The notes: generated by a model not told the origin, from the sequence alone. A stretch of DNA of 64,000 nt from an uncultured Myxococcales bacterium (GCA_937980205.1 CALJKW010000022.1:310001-374000), one strand, 5' to 3'. Positions 6,551 through 15,700 are shown, counted from the first letter of the stretch. Numbers and translations: made by a program.

Positions 6551-9069
6551 CACCGGCCGCCTTTCTGGTCGCTCGGCTCACGGCCGGCTGCGCCGGCCTG
6601 CTCCGCGACGGTCAAACTGCGCCCGTCGCTGCGCGCCGAGCTCCGGACTTTCTGGTCGCTCGGCTCACGGCCGGCTGCGCCGGCCTGCTCCGCGACGGTC
6701 AAACTGCGCCCGTCGCTGCGCGCCGAGCTCCGGTCGGATTGAGCGGTCTTGAGCGGAGCAGGCTGGTACGGCACGCCCTGCTCGCGGCCGAGGCGCTGGA
6801 GGTAGGCGATCATCGCGACCATCTCGCGGTTCCACTCGACGGTGACGCCCTGGCTCGCGAGGTCGGCGGAGATGGCCTCGCCCTGCGCCTTCTGCTGCGC
6901 CTCGGCGCCGTCGATGTCGGCGTTGGTGTACGGGACGCCGAGCTTCTGCATCACCTGCAGCTTCTTCGGGCCCTCCTTCACCTCGATGACGCGGCCCTCG
7001 AGCCACGCGTAGCCGGGCATGTTCGAGCCCGGGCTCGTCGCGCGCGGGTCCATCAGGTGCGTGTAGTGCCAGAGGTTCGGGTAGCGGCCGCCGAGCCGGT
7101 GCAGGTCGGGCCCGGTGCGCTTGCTGCCCCACTGGAACGGGTGGTCGTAGATGAACTCTTCGGCGCGCGAGGGCTCTCCGAAGCGCTGCGCTTCGGGGCC
7201 GAGCGGGCGGACCATCTGCGAGTGGCAGGTGTAGCAGCCCTCGCGGACGTAGAGATCGCGGCCCTGCAGCTCGAGCGCGGTGTACGGCTTCTGCGCGGTG
7301 CCGGTCTGCGGGACGGCCTGCTTCACCAGGATGGTGGGCAACAGCTCGGCGACGCCGCCGACGAGCACCGCGAGCAGCGTGAAGACGGTGAAGGCCAGCG
7401 AGCGGCGCTCGATGACCGCGAACCACGTCGGCTTGCCGGTCGCCTTGCGCTCCTGCGAGACCTCCCACCAGATCTTCGAGATGACGCCCAGGGCCACGAC
7501 CGAGCCGATCGCGACGGGCAGCGACGCGAACACGAACAGGCAGCTCGCGGCGAGCACGAACACCGAGAACCACAGCGGCTGGCCGAGGATGATGTCCTTG
7601 ATGCCGGCGCCGTCGCTGACGGGCTGCTCTTCGACCGCGACCTCGGCGCTGCCGTTCACGGCCTTGCCGGCGCGCGCGGTCATGTAGAGGTTCCACGCCA
7701 TCAACATGAAGCCGAGCAGGTACAGCGTGCCGCCGAGGAAGCGGACGATGTACAGCGGGCGAATCGCGATCAGCGTCTCGACCCAGCTCGGGTAGGTGAG
7801 CGAGCCGTCCGCCGAGACGGCGCGCAGCATGAGGCCCTGGTTGATGCCGCTGATCCACATCGCGACGATGTAGAGGACGATGCCGACGAGCCCGGTCCAG
7901 AAGTGCGCGTCGGCGGCCTTCTTCGAGTACAGCTGCGTGCCGAACAGCCGCGGCACGAGGAAGTAGAACATGCCGGCCGCCATGAAGCCGTTCCAGCCGA
8001 GCGCGCCCGAGTGGACGTGGCCGATGATCCAGTCGGTGTAGTGCGCGAGCGCGCTGACCGACTTGATGCTGAGCATCGGGCCCTCGAACGTGGCCATGCC
8101 GTAGAACGTCACGCCCGCGACGAAGAACTTGAGCACGGGGTCTTCGCGCACCTTGTTCCACGCGCCGCGCAGCGTGAGCAGGCCGTTGAGCATGCCGCCC
8201 CAGCTCGGCGCCCAGAGCATCAGCGAGAAGACCATGCCGAGCGACTGCGCCCACTCGGGCAGCGCGGTGTTGAGCAGGTGGTGCGGGCCCGCCCAGATGT
8301 ACATGAACACCAGCGCCCAGAAGTGAACGACCGAGAGCCGGTAGCTGTAGACCGGCCGCTCGGCCGCCTTCGGGAGGAAGTAGTACATGATCCCGAGGAT
8401 CGGCGTGGTGAGGAAGAACGCGACGGCGTTGTGCCCGTACCACCACTGCACGAGCGCATCCTGCACGCCGCTGAACGCCGAGTAGCTCTTCATCGCGGAG
8501 AGCGGCAGCGCGAACGAGTTCACGATGTGCAGCACCGCGACGGTGATGATGGTCGAGATGTAGAACCAGATCGCGACGTAGAGGTTCTTCTCGTTGCGGT
8601 TCTTGAGCGTCCAGAAGAAGTTGAGGGCGAAGACCACCCAGACGAGCGTGATGGCGACGTCGATGGGCCACTCGAGCTCGGCGTATTCCTTGCCGGTGCT
8701 GTAGCCGAGCGGCAGCGAGATGGCGGCGGCGAGGATGATGAGCTGCCAGCCCCAGAAGTGGATCCGCGAGAGCAGGTCCGACGCCATGCGCGTCTTCAAG
8801 AGCCGCTGCGTCGAGTAGTAGATGCCGGCGAACATCATGTTGCCGACGAACGCGAAGATGACGGCGTTCGTGTGAAGAGGCCGCAGCCGCGAGAACGTCA
8901 GCCACGGCACGTCGAAGTTGAGCTGGAACCAGGCGAGCTGCGACGCGACGAGCGCGCCGACCGTCATGCCGACGATGCCGAAGGCGATGGACGCCCAGAT
9001 GAACCAGCGCGTTACGGCGTCGTCGTATTCGATGCGTCGGGTCTGCATGGCTGTGGCTGTGGCTTGCAT
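6550..9069 (-). CDS. ccoN: Fused cbb3 oxidase subunits CcoN-CcoO
   Basis: 839 residues from ATG 9069 (AGAGGA upstream; a second ATG at 9048 is possible). Residues 1 to about 485 are CcoN: low-spin haem His66 in helix II, YGHNAV and GPHHLL as CuB ligands, and GHVHSG in helix X. A linker leads into CcoO (from about 525), with one membrane span and haem motif CYTCH at 612-616. CcoN and CcoO are usually separate; a fusion keeps the mono-haem chain next to the catalytic core. The C-terminus (780-839) is a 29-residue unit repeated twice that is not part of either family. Confidence 0.95.
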   Translation of the reverse strand: MQATATAMQTRRIEYDDAVTRWFIWASIAFGIVGMTVGALVASQLAWFQLNFDVPWLTFSRLRPLHTNAVIFAFVGNMMFAGIYYSTQRLLKTRMASDLLSRIHFWGWQLIILAAAISLPLGYSTGKEYAELEWPIDVAITLVWVVFALNFFWTLKNRNEKNLYVAIWFYISTIITVAVLHIVNSFALPLSAMKSYSAFSGVQDALVQWWYGHNAVAFFLTTPILGIMYYFLPKAAERPVYSYRLSVVHFWALVFMYIWAGPHHLLNTALPEWAQSLGMVFSLMLWAPSWGGMLNGLLTLRGAWNKVREDPVLKFFVAGVTFYGMATFEGPMLSIKSVSALAHYTDWIIGHVHSGALGWNGFMAAGMFYFLVPRLFGTQLYSKKAADAHFWTGLVGIVLYIVAMWISGINQGLMLRAVSADGSLTYPSWVETLIAIRPLYIVRFLGGTLYLLGFMLMAWNLYMTARAGKAVNGSAEVAVEEQPVSDGAGIKDIILGQPLWFSVFVLAASCLFVFASLPVAIGSVVALGVISKIWWEVSQERKATGKPTWFAVIERRSLAFTVFTLLAVLVGGVAELLPTILVKQAVPQTGTAQKPYTALELQGRDLYVREGCYTCHSQMVRPLGPEAQRFGEPSRAEEFIYDHPFQWGSKRTGPDLHRLGGRYPNLWHYTHLMDPRATSPGSNMPGYAWLEGRVIEVKEGPKKLQVMQKLGVPYTNADIDGAEAQQKAQGEAISADLASQGVTVEWNREMVAMIAYLQRLGREQGVPYQPAPLKTAQSDRSSARSDGRSLTVAEQAGAAGREPSDQKVRSSARSDGRSLTVAEQAGAAGREPSDQKGGR
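6561..6733. repeat. 87-bp tandem direct repeat inside the ccoNO 3' end
   Basis: Two near-identical copies, 6561-6646 and 6648-6733, period 87 bases (29 codons), both in frame at the end of ccoNO. Each copy contains a strong GGCCGGC-TGC-GCCGGCC palindrome. The encoded tail is polar and rich in Ser, Arg and Gly, unlike CcoO. It looks like an inserted intergenic repeat that was read into the gene and duplicated. Confidence 0.9.
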
Positions 9070-9209
9070 GGGGAGTCCTCTTCGAGCGGTGAGAGCGAGA
9101 GCCGATCCGCGTGCTCCGGGTCCTTCTGGCGGACGTGGGCGATGAACATGACGAGCGAGCCCGCGACGAGCAGCAGGCTCACGAACACCTGAAGGACGAC
9201 GACGCTCAC
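9012..9209 (-). CDS. ccoS: cbb3 oxidase assembly protein CcoS
   Basis: 65 residues from ATG 9209. One N-terminal membrane span (about 3-25) is followed by an acidic segment, the size and shape of CcoS, which helps insert haem and copper into cbb3 oxidase. It overlaps the ccoI stop by 4 bases. Its C-terminal 19 codons overlap the ccoNO start by 58 bases in another frame, so the last part (Pro/Gln-rich) may be a dispensable extension. Confidence 0.8.
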   Translation of the reverse strand: MSVVVLQVFVSLLLVAGSLVMFIAHVRQKDPEHADRLSLSPLEEDSPCKPQPQPCRPDASNTTTP

Positions 9210-11545
9210 GCGCGCGCCTCCTGCAGTCGTGGGCCTTCACGTCTTCGCTCGCGCAGCGAGAGCAGCGCGAAGGCGAGCAGTGACAGCGAGCTGAGCGGCA
9301 TGAAGATGGCGGCGCGCAGCGGCGTGATGAGGCCGCACAGCCCGGCGGTCACCGCGAGCACGTTGTAGGCGATGGAGGCCGCGACGATGTTGCGCACCAC
9401 GCGGTGCAGCTCTCTCGAGAGCTTCAGCGCGGCGCCGAGCGGCTGCAGCCCCTCGCCGACGAAGAAGAAGCCCGAGCGCGACGGCATCACCGGCCGGTCG
9501 ACCGCCGGAGTCCCCGCGCAGAACGCCTTCGCGAAGGCCGGCGCGTCGTTCACGCCGTCGCCGAGGAAGAGCGTGTCCTTCTGGTCGAGCGCTGCGACGA
9601 GCGCGGCCTTGTCTTCGGGGCGCTGCGCGGCGCGCACCTTCGTCGCGTCGAGGCCGAGGCGCTGGGCGAGGGCCGCGACGCGCGCGGGCTCGTCGCCGGA
9701 GATGAGCCAGACGTCGAAGCCGCCGCGCACGAGCTGGTCGACCTGCTCCGCGGCGCCGGGCCGCAGCGCCTCGCGAAACGAGAACACCGCGACCTCGCGG
9801 CCGTGGTGGAACAGGCCGGTGCCGGGCGCGCCGTCGGCGCGGCGGCCGAGGCGCCAGTCGCCGGCCGAGACTCCGAGCCCCGGGGCTTCGCGGGTCGAGC
9901 AGGTCGGGTCGAGCCCGGCGCCGCGCGCGGCGAGCTCGCGGGCGATGCACGCGCTCGCGGGGTGCGCGCTGCGGCAGGCGAGGTTGTAGGCGGCGTCGCG
10001 CGCTACCGCGTCGAGCGCCGGCAGCGCCTCGAGCTCGAGGCGGCTCAGCGTCAGCGTGCCGGTCTTGTCGAACAGCACCTTCTTCACGTGGCGCAGCCGG
10101 TCGAGCAGGTCGTCGGAGCGCGCGTAGAAGCCCAGGCGCTGCAGCCGCGCCTGCACGAGCTCGTACGCGAGGGGAATCGCGAGGCCGATGGCGCACGGGC
10201 AGGTGACGACGAGCAGCGCGGCGGCGACGTCGACCGCGGCGCCGAGGCCCTTCGGCAGCCAGAGCAGGAAGCCAAAGGCTGCGACGAGCAGCACCCGCTT
10301 CGCCCAGCCCTTCGCGAGGCCGTTCCAGAACGCGTCGGCGGCGGTGGCCGTCGACTGCTTCTCGAGCAGCCGCGGGAGCTGCGAGGCGTCGAGGCGCGAG
10401 GTGGCGACGAGCTGCAGCGCCGAGTCTCCGGCGTTGAAGCTGCCGGCGCTGACGCGGTCGCCAGCGGTCACCGGCTGCGGCTTCGACTCGCCGGAGATCC
10501 ACTCCAGCGAGACGTGGCCCCCGCCCGACTGCAGCTTCGCGTCGACGGGCACGAGCTCTCCGGGCGCGACGATGACGACGTCGCTCTCGCGGATGGCGGT
10601 GGCGGCGACGACGCGCACGCTTTGGCCCTCGACGCGCCGACAGACGAGGCCCTCGAGGCCGGCGTCTTCGAGCAGCCAGCTCTTGTTCTTCTCGACGACG
10701 CGGCGCTGCATCCACCGGCCGAAGAGCATCAGCGTGATGAAGGTGGAGAGCGTGTCGAGGTACAGCTCCGAGCCGCCGCCCTTCGCCTGCAGCAGCGACG
10801 CCGCGTAGACGAGCGCGATGCCGAGCGCCACGGGCAGGTCGAGGTGCAGGACGCCTTCTCTGAGGCCCCGCCACGCGCCGCGGAAGAACGGCCAGCCGCC
10901 GATCGCGACCGACGCCGTCGAGAGCACGAGGCTCAAGCTGGTGAAGAGGCGGTGCAGCTCTTCGCCCGGCTTCAAGCCGAAGTAGAAGCTGACCGAGAAC
11001 AGCATCACGTTGACGGTGAGCGCGGCGCACAGGCCCAGGCGCCACGTGAGGTCGTCGCTGCGCGGAGCTTTGAGCGGCGGCCCGAGCCGATAGCCGAACG
11101 CCTCGATGCGCTGCACGAACGCGCGCACGTCGAAGGCGCCGCGGCGGAAGACGAGGTCCATGCGGCCGACGCCGGGGTTCACGACGAGGCGGACGCCTCC
11201 GCTGGTGCGCTTGAAGAGCTCGTTCATCAGCCACACGCAGGCCGCGCACTGGATGCCCTGGACGTCGAGGGTGAGCTTGACGAGGTCGGTCTGCGGCGCA
11301 GCCTGCTCGAGCAGCGGCTCGAGCCACGCGAGGCTGCGCGCGCTGGCGGCCTGCGTGGCCGGGGCGACGCTGCTGCCGGCGAGCGCGTAGAAGCGGGTGA
11401 GGCCTTCCTGCTCGAGCAGCGAGTAGACGGCCTGGCAGCCGGCGCAGCAAAAGGGGTGGGTCGCCGCTGACTCGGGAATGGGACTGGCGCAGTGGCGACA
11501 CAGCACGACGCCCGCGCTTTGCGAGGTCCGTGCCGAGCCCGGCAT
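9206..11545 (-). CDS. ccoI: Copper-translocating P-type ATPase CcoI (FixI)
   Basis: 779 residues. Order: N-terminal Cys-rich segment with CRHC and CCAGCQ (about 16-38), a heavy-metal-associated domain with GIQCAACVW (about 95), eight predicted spans with the transport motif CPCAIG (about 440), FDKTGTLT with the phosphorylated Asp (about 490), and GDGVNDAP (about 680). This is the CopA2/CcoI layout: it exports copper slowly for insertion into cbb3 oxidase. It starts the leftward cco operon. The divergent SafE-like gene starts only 24 bases away, so the two promoters must overlap the coding ends or the start is further in. Confidence 0.95.
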   Translation of the reverse strand: MPGSARTSQSAGVVLCRHCASPIPESAATHPFCCAGCQAVYSLLEQEGLTRFYALAGSSVAPATQAASARSLAWLEPLLEQAAPQTDLVKLTLDVQGIQCAACVWLMNELFKRTSGGVRLVVNPGVGRMDLVFRRGAFDVRAFVQRIEAFGYRLGPPLKAPRSDDLTWRLGLCAALTVNVMLFSVSFYFGLKPGEELHRLFTSLSLVLSTASVAIGGWPFFRGAWRGLREGVLHLDLPVALGIALVYAASLLQAKGGGSELYLDTLSTFITLMLFGRWMQRRVVEKNKSWLLEDAGLEGLVCRRVEGQSVRVVAATAIRESDVVIVAPGELVPVDAKLQSGGGHVSLEWISGESKPQPVTAGDRVSAGSFNAGDSALQLVATSRLDASQLPRLLEKQSTATAADAFWNGLAKGWAKRVLLVAAFGFLLWLPKGLGAAVDVAAALLVVTCPCAIGLAIPLAYELVQARLQRLGFYARSDDLLDRLRHVKKVLFDKTGTLTLSRLELEALPALDAVARDAAYNLACRSAHPASACIARELAARGAGLDPTCSTREAPGLGVSAGDWRLGRRADGAPGTGLFHHGREVAVFSFREALRPGAAEQVDQLVRGGFDVWLISGDEPARVAALAQRLGLDATKVRAAQRPEDKAALVAALDQKDTLFLGDGVNDAPAFAKAFCAGTPAVDRPVMPSRSGFFFVGEGLQPLGAALKLSRELHRVVRNIVAASIAYNVLAVTAGLCGLITPLRAAIFMPLSSLSLLAFALLSLRERRREGPRLQEARA

Positions 11546-11569
11546 GCGCGTTGAAGAGCCTGCCGCGCA

Positions 11570-12232
11570 ATGGATGAGCTGACGGGCCTCGGAGCGTTCG
11601 GCGCCTTACTGGCCGGATTGAGTGGAAGTCTTCACTGCGTGCTGATGTGCGGTCCGCTCGCCTGCGCAACAGCTGCGCGATCTCGCCGCGCGGCGCTCGC
11701 CTGGCAGGGAGGCCGCCTGCTCGCGTACGCGGGCTTAGGCGCGCTGCTCGGTGCGACGGGCTCGGCGGCGGTGAGCGGCTTCGCCGAGGGCGCGCGGCCG
11801 GTGCTGCCGTGGATCATGGCGGCCGGCCTCGTCGCCACCGCGCTGGAGCTGCCGAAGCGGCTGGCTCCGCTGCCGGGCGTGCGCCGGGTGTCGGCGTGGG
11901 TGGTCCGGCGCAGCGCAACGCTTGCGCCGGAGATGAGGGCTGGCGCAATGGGTGCGGTGACTCCGCTCTTGCCGTGCGGGCTCGTGTACGGCATCTCGTT
12001 GGCTGCGCTGGCGTCGGGCTCGGCCCTCGGCGGGCTCGCCGTGATGGGCGGGTTCGCCCTCGGCGGAGTGCCCGCCCTCGCCGCCGCGCAGCTCGGCCTG
12101 GGGCTGCCGCGCGGGCGCGTGGGGGCCTTCGCGCGGAAGGCGGTGCCGCTGGCCGCGGCGGTGGTGTTGGTGTGGAGGGTGGTGAAGACGGGAGACGCGG
12201 TGCCGGCGGGGGATGAGCCGCACTGCCACTGA
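11570..12232 (+). CDS. SafE/CcoH-type membrane protein, probable oxidase copper-assembly factor
   Basis: 220 residues, six or so membrane spans. The family marker SLHCVLMCGPL (HC-x3-CGP, about 20-30) opens the protein, a second conserved PLLPCGLVYG segment lies near 138, and the protein ends in HCH. SafE-like proteins of the DsbD/UreH superfamily are regularly encoded next to ccoI and are thought to help copper handling for the oxidase. It is divergent from ccoI. Its TGA stop is formed by the end of the inverted repeat at 12229-12317. Confidence 0.75.
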   Translation: MDELTGLGAFGALLAGLSGSLHCVLMCGPLACATAARSRRAALAWQGGRLLAYAGLGALLGATGSAAVSGFAEGARPVLPWIMAAGLVATALELPKRLAPLPGVRRVSAWVVRRSATLAPEMRAGAMGAVTPLLPCGLVYGISLAALASGSALGGLAVMGGFALGGVPALAAAQLGLGLPRGRVGAFARKAVPLAAAVVLVWRVVKTGDAVPAGDEPHCH

Positions 12233-12317
12233 AAAGGGGACAGGCACCTTTTCGCGTCGCGCGCTCTGCCCGGTCCTTCCGCTGCTGCGCGCGAAAAGGA
12301 GCCAGTCCCCTTTTCAG
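12229..12317. repeat. REP-like inverted repeat between convergent genes
   Basis: The arms 12229-12265 and 12286-12317 are reverse complements apart from two A/T mismatches and a small insertion. Each begins with CTGAAAAGGGGAC and reads through a CCTTTTCGCG segment. The TGA inside each end is the actual stop codon of the flanking gene (SafE-like gene on the left, stress protein on the right). The AAAAGGGGAC...CCTTTT pattern resembles dispersed REP-type elements linked to RAYT transposases in other phyla. It can act as a bidirectional terminator. Confidence 0.8.
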
Positions 12318-12730
12318 CGCACCACGACGATCGGCTTCGGGCAGATGTGCACGAGGCGATCGGCGACGCTGCCGAGCAGCACGCGGGAGACGGCGTTGTG
12401 GCCCTTCGCGCCGATGACGACGCCCCACACGTGCTCCGCCGCGGCGAGGTCGGCGATGATCTCGGCGGGCCCTCCGGTGCCGCGCGTCTCGAGGACGCGG
12501 ACGTCGCCGGCGGCCTTGCGCGCCTCTTCGAACACCTTCTTCGCGTGTTCGGTCTCCGCCGCGTCGATGTCGTCGATCGTCTTCTTGTAGACGGTCGGCG
12601 GCAGCAGGTTGGGGAACGAGACGTAGACGAGGTCGAGCGTCAGCCCGAGGCCCCTGGCGATGTTGGCGGCCCAGCGCACGCCCTTGAGCGCGTGGGCTGA
12701 GCCGTCGACTGCGACGAGAATTCTCTCCAT
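12314..12730 (-). CDS. Universal stress protein (UspA family)
   Basis: 138 residues, standard for one Usp domain. It starts with MERILVAVDGS and ends with the ATP-binding motif G-x2-G-x9-GS (GAKGHN...LLGS, about 107-121) and the family-typical VHICPKPIVVV strand. These cytosolic proteins bind ATP and are induced by stress or growth arrest, often under anaerobic control. It lies 11 bases after the SDR gene and is probably co-transcribed with it. Confidence 0.9.
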   Translation of the reverse strand: MERILVAVDGSAHALKGVRWAANIARGLGLTLDLVYVSFPNLLPPTVYKKTIDDIDAAETEHAKKVFEEARKAAGDVRVLETRGTGGPAEIIADLAAAEHVWGVVIGAKGHNAVSRVLLGSVADRLVHICPKPIVVVR

Positions 12731-12741
12731 GGCTTGTCTCC

Positions 12742-13536
12742 TCAGGTGAGCAGCGTTCCACCGTCGACGACGATGGACGCCCCGGTCATGTACGCGCCAC
12801 CCTCGGACGCGACGAACTGCACCACGCGCGCGATGTCGTCGGGCGTACCCATGCGGCCCATCGGGACGCGGTGCTTCACGAACTGCTCGCGGAACGCGGC
12901 GAGCTGCGCAGCGGAGATCGCGCTGCCCTTCGGCGGCCGCGACGTCCCTTCGGTCTCCACTCCGCCGGGCAGCACCGCGTTCACCCGAATGCCCTTCGGC
13001 GCGAGCTCGAGCGCGAGGCTCTTCGTGAACATCAGCACGGCGCCCTTCGAGGCGTCGTAGGCGGCCAGGCCCACGCTGGAAGGGTGCAGGCTGTCGATCG
13101 AGCCGATGTTCACGATGCTTCCTTTACGGCCCTGCTCGATCATCTTCAATGCCACCGCCTTCGACAGCAGCGCGAGCCCGCGCAGGTTGATCTTCCAGAC
13201 GGCGTCGAACGTCTCGGTCTCCATCTCGAGGAACGGCTTCATCGGGAAGATGCCCGCGTTGTTCACCAGGATGTCGACCGAGCCGAACGCGTCGATGCAC
13301 TTCGAGACGATCGCCTTCGGGCTGTTCTCGGCGGCGACGTCGGCGGCCATGGCGACCACCTTGCCCGTCGACCTCGCCAGGCGGTCGGCGGCGGCGAAGG
13401 CGGGGCCCTCGAGCTGATCGACGAGGAGCACGTTGGCGCCGGCCTCGGCGAAGCGCCTGGCGATTCCAAAGCCGATGCCCAGCGCTGCGCCGGTGACGAT
13501 GGTGTTCTTGCCTGCGACCGAGAAGGTGTCGTTCAT
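12742..13536 (-). CDS. Short-chain dehydrogenase/reductase
   Basis: 264 residues from ATG 13536; a TTG four codons upstream is less likely. Classical SDR features are visible: cofactor motif TGAALGIG (about 15-22), NNAG (about 90), catalytic Ser near 143, the YDASK (Y-x3-K) pair near 157-161, and a PGGVETEG segment. An Asp after the second strand (LVDQ) favours NAD over NADP. Substrate unknown. Upstream of the stress protein gene on the same strand. Confidence 0.85.
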   Translation of the reverse strand: MNDTFSVAGKNTIVTGAALGIGFGIARRFAEAGANVLLVDQLEGPAFAAADRLARSTGKVVAMAADVAAENSPKAIVSKCIDAFGSVDILVNNAGIFPMKPFLEMETETFDAVWKINLRGLALLSKAVALKMIEQGRKGSIVNIGSIDSLHPSSVGLAAYDASKGAVLMFTKSLALELAPKGIRVNAVLPGGVETEGTSRPPKGSAISAAQLAAFREQFVKHRVPMGRMGTPDDIARVVQFVASEGGAYMTGASIVVDGGTLLT

Positions 13537-13621
13537 GATGGGCTGCAAAGATGCATAGGTCGGACCCGTTGCCCGTCAGTGCTCCGGGGGGTGAACCCGC
13601 GCAGGTCTTGCGCGCGGCGCG

Positions 13622-14575
13622 TCAGTAGCCGGTCATGCGGCGGGCGTCCGGATCCCACAGCTTCAAGCGGAAGCACTCGGCCACGGCCCTGGGCTCGAGC
13701 GAGGTGACGCCCGGCGAGCGCAGCTCTTCGACGGCCTGCATCGCCTCGGGCAGCCGGTAGAACGGAATCGCCGGGTTGAGGTGGTGCACGTGGTGGAAGC
13801 CGATATTCGCGGTGCACCAGCGCATCAGCGGCCCCATCTCCATGTAGCTCGAGCTCTCGAGCGCCGCGCCGGCGAACGTCCACTCTTCGCGCGAGGCGAC
13901 CTTCGCGGCCGGGTAGTTGTGCTGCGCGTAGAAGAGGTACGCGCCGAGCGCGAACGCGATGGCCATCGGCAGCGCCCAGGCCCAGAGGAAGACGTGCGGG
14001 TTCGCCCACGCGAGGCCCGCGACGATGAGCGGAGAGAGCAGGGCGCTCGGGTGCTTCAGCGGCGCGCGGAAGAACGGCCTCAAGCACATGCCCACCAGGA
14101 AGACGGTGAGCCCGGCGAGGGCGATGTTCAGCGGGTGGCGCGAGGCGCGGTAGAGCAGCTTCTTCCACGGCGGCAGCGCGGCGTAGAGGCGCGGCGTCAG
14201 CATCGGGTAGCTGCCGATGTGGCTGCCGACGAGCTGCGCGGTGTGCGCGTGATGGTAGTTGTGCGTCTCGCGCCAGACGCTCGCCGGCACGAGGATGAGC
14301 TGGCCGAAGCACCAGAAGAAGGCGCGGGCGGCGGTCGAGCCGCGCAGCAGCGCTCCGTGCTGAAAGTCGTGGAAGAGGCAGAACGCGCGGACGACGACCA
14401 GCGCTTCGGCGATGGCGAACGCGACGCGCAGCGGCCACCACGGGGCGAGCGCGGCGCCGAGCGCAAGCGCGCCGAGGATGACGAACGTCGAGAGTACGGC
14501 TCCGACGCTGCGGTTCGGGTCTTCGACGGTGAAGGGGCGCGTGGCGAGGATCAGCTCTTTGTCGGTGCGGCGCAT
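13622..14575 (-). CDS. Membrane fatty acid desaturase
   Basis: 317 residues from ATG 14575. Four or so spans and the three histidine boxes of the desaturase superfamily: HDFQH (69-73), HNYHH (about 109) and HHVHH (about 254). These ligate a di-iron centre that uses O2 to introduce double bonds into acyl chains. Electron donor genes are not adjacent. A true O2-dependent enzyme next to microaerobic genes suggests membrane adjustment when oxygen is present. Confidence 0.85.
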   Translation of the reverse strand: MRRTDKELILATRPFTVEDPNRSVGAVLSTFVILGALALGAALAPWWPLRVAFAIAEALVVVRAFCLFHDFQHGALLRGSTAARAFFWCFGQLILVPASVWRETHNYHHAHTAQLVGSHIGSYPMLTPRLYAALPPWKKLLYRASRHPLNIALAGLTVFLVGMCLRPFFRAPLKHPSALLSPLIVAGLAWANPHVFLWAWALPMAIAFALGAYLFYAQHNYPAAKVASREEWTFAGAALESSSYMEMGPLMRWCTANIGFHHVHHLNPAIPFYRLPEAMQAVEELRSPGVTSLEPRAVAECFRLKLWDPDARRMTGY

Positions 14576-14678
14576 GGGGCAGCGCCGGCCGTGCAATTGC
14601 GTGGCCGAGGCGCTTCGCCGGGTGGGCCGCGCGGACGTTGCGGGTTGGGCGCACCGGGCGCAATTCCTGCGCGGGCGG

Positions 14679-15008
14679 CTACTTCGGCCAGTCGTCCATC
14701 GCGCCGAGATCGCCGACCTCGGAGAAGCCGGCGGCGCTGAGCGCCTTCGCGGCCCGGGCGCTGCGGAAACCCGACGCGCAGTAGACGACGATGGGCTTGT
14801 CCTTCGGCTCGAGCTCGGCGAGGCGGTCGCCCAGCTCGCCGACGGGGATGTTCACCGCGCCGTCGAGGTGGCCGGAGCCGTACTCCTCGGGGCTGCGGAC
14901 GTCGACGAGCCTCGCGCCGCCCTCGACCATCTTCTTCGCCTTGTCGGGCGTCACGCGGTGCGCGCTGCAGCCGGCGACCACGAGGGCCAGTGCGATCCAT
15001 CGCTTCAT
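14679..15008 (-). CDS. Rhodanese-domain lipoprotein
   Basis: 109 residues. A signal peptide ends in a lipobox (VVAGC, Cys14), so it is a lipid-anchored envelope protein. The rest is a single rhodanese domain with the DVRSPEEY segment, GHLDGAVNIP, and the active Cys in VYCASGFRS (about 75). It could transfer sulfane sulfur or act as a thiol enzyme in the periplasm. It is divergent from a second lipoprotein gene starting at 15056. Confidence 0.85.
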   Translation of the reverse strand: MKRWIALALVVAGCSAHRVTPDKAKKMVEGGARLVDVRSPEEYGSGHLDGAVNIPVGELGDRLAELEPKDKPIVVYCASGFRSARAAKALSAAGFSEVGDLGAMDDWPK

Positions 15009-15055
15009 TGGGCTGTTTCCTTATCGCTGGTCCATCGCATGCACCACCCGTGCTC

Positions 15056-15700
15056 ATGAGACGGCTTGCTCTGGTGTTGCTGTGCATGGCTTGCGCGCAC
15101 ACGCGCGAAGACGAGATGACCGCTGCGGAGCACCGCAACGAGGCGCAGATTCACACCGCTCGCGCCGCCGAGAAACGCGCGAAGTTCGACCCGGGCGAGC
15201 GCCGCGCCATCGGCAAGCCCCAGGGCGACGCCGAGTGGAGCGCGCGCGTCTACAACCCGACGCAGGAGCACCTCGACGACGCGGACCGCGACATGCGCGC
15301 AGCGGCCGAGCACCTGCGCGCCGCGAGGAAGCTCGAGGCGTTCGAGGACGCGCGCTGCGCCGACATTCCGAAGGAGCAGCGCGGCGCGTGCCCGCTGCTC
15401 GCGTCGTCGGTGACGCGCGTGACCGAGACGCCGAAGGGCGTGCTGCTCGAGCTGAAGGCCAGCGTCGACGCCGTCAGCACGCAGCGCATGCTCGACTGCC
15501 ACCTCGCGTACGCCTACGCGAACGGCTTCGACCGGCCGTCGTGCCCGCTGTTCGTGAAGGGCATGACCATCTCCCTCGTGCTGGGGAACGGTGGCCGGTG
15601 GATCGCGATGACGTCCGAGGACGCGAAGGTGGCGGACGAGATCCGCGAGCAGGCGCGGCGGGTGTTCCTCGTCGAGCCGTCGGTGTCGACGCGGTACTGA
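15056..15700 (+). CDS. Hypothetical lipoprotein
   Basis: 214 residues from ATG 15056. A short hydrophobic signal (residues 4-13) is followed by a Cys near 14 that could be lipidated, though the lipobox is weak. The mature part is rich in Arg, Glu and Ala with helical stretches (about 20-110), then a region with Cys near 103, 114 and 154. No family is recognised. Its neighbour on the other strand is the rhodanese lipoprotein. Confidence 0.65.
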   Translation: MRRLALVLLCMACAHTREDEMTAAEHRNEAQIHTARAAEKRAKFDPGERRAIGKPQGDAEWSARVYNPTQEHLDDADRDMRAAAEHLRAARKLEAFEDARCADIPKEQRGACPLLASSVTRVTETPKGVLLELKASVDAVSTQRMLDCHLAYAYANGFDRPSCPLFVKGMTISLVLGNGGRWIAMTSEDAKVADEIREQARRVFLVEPSVSTRY

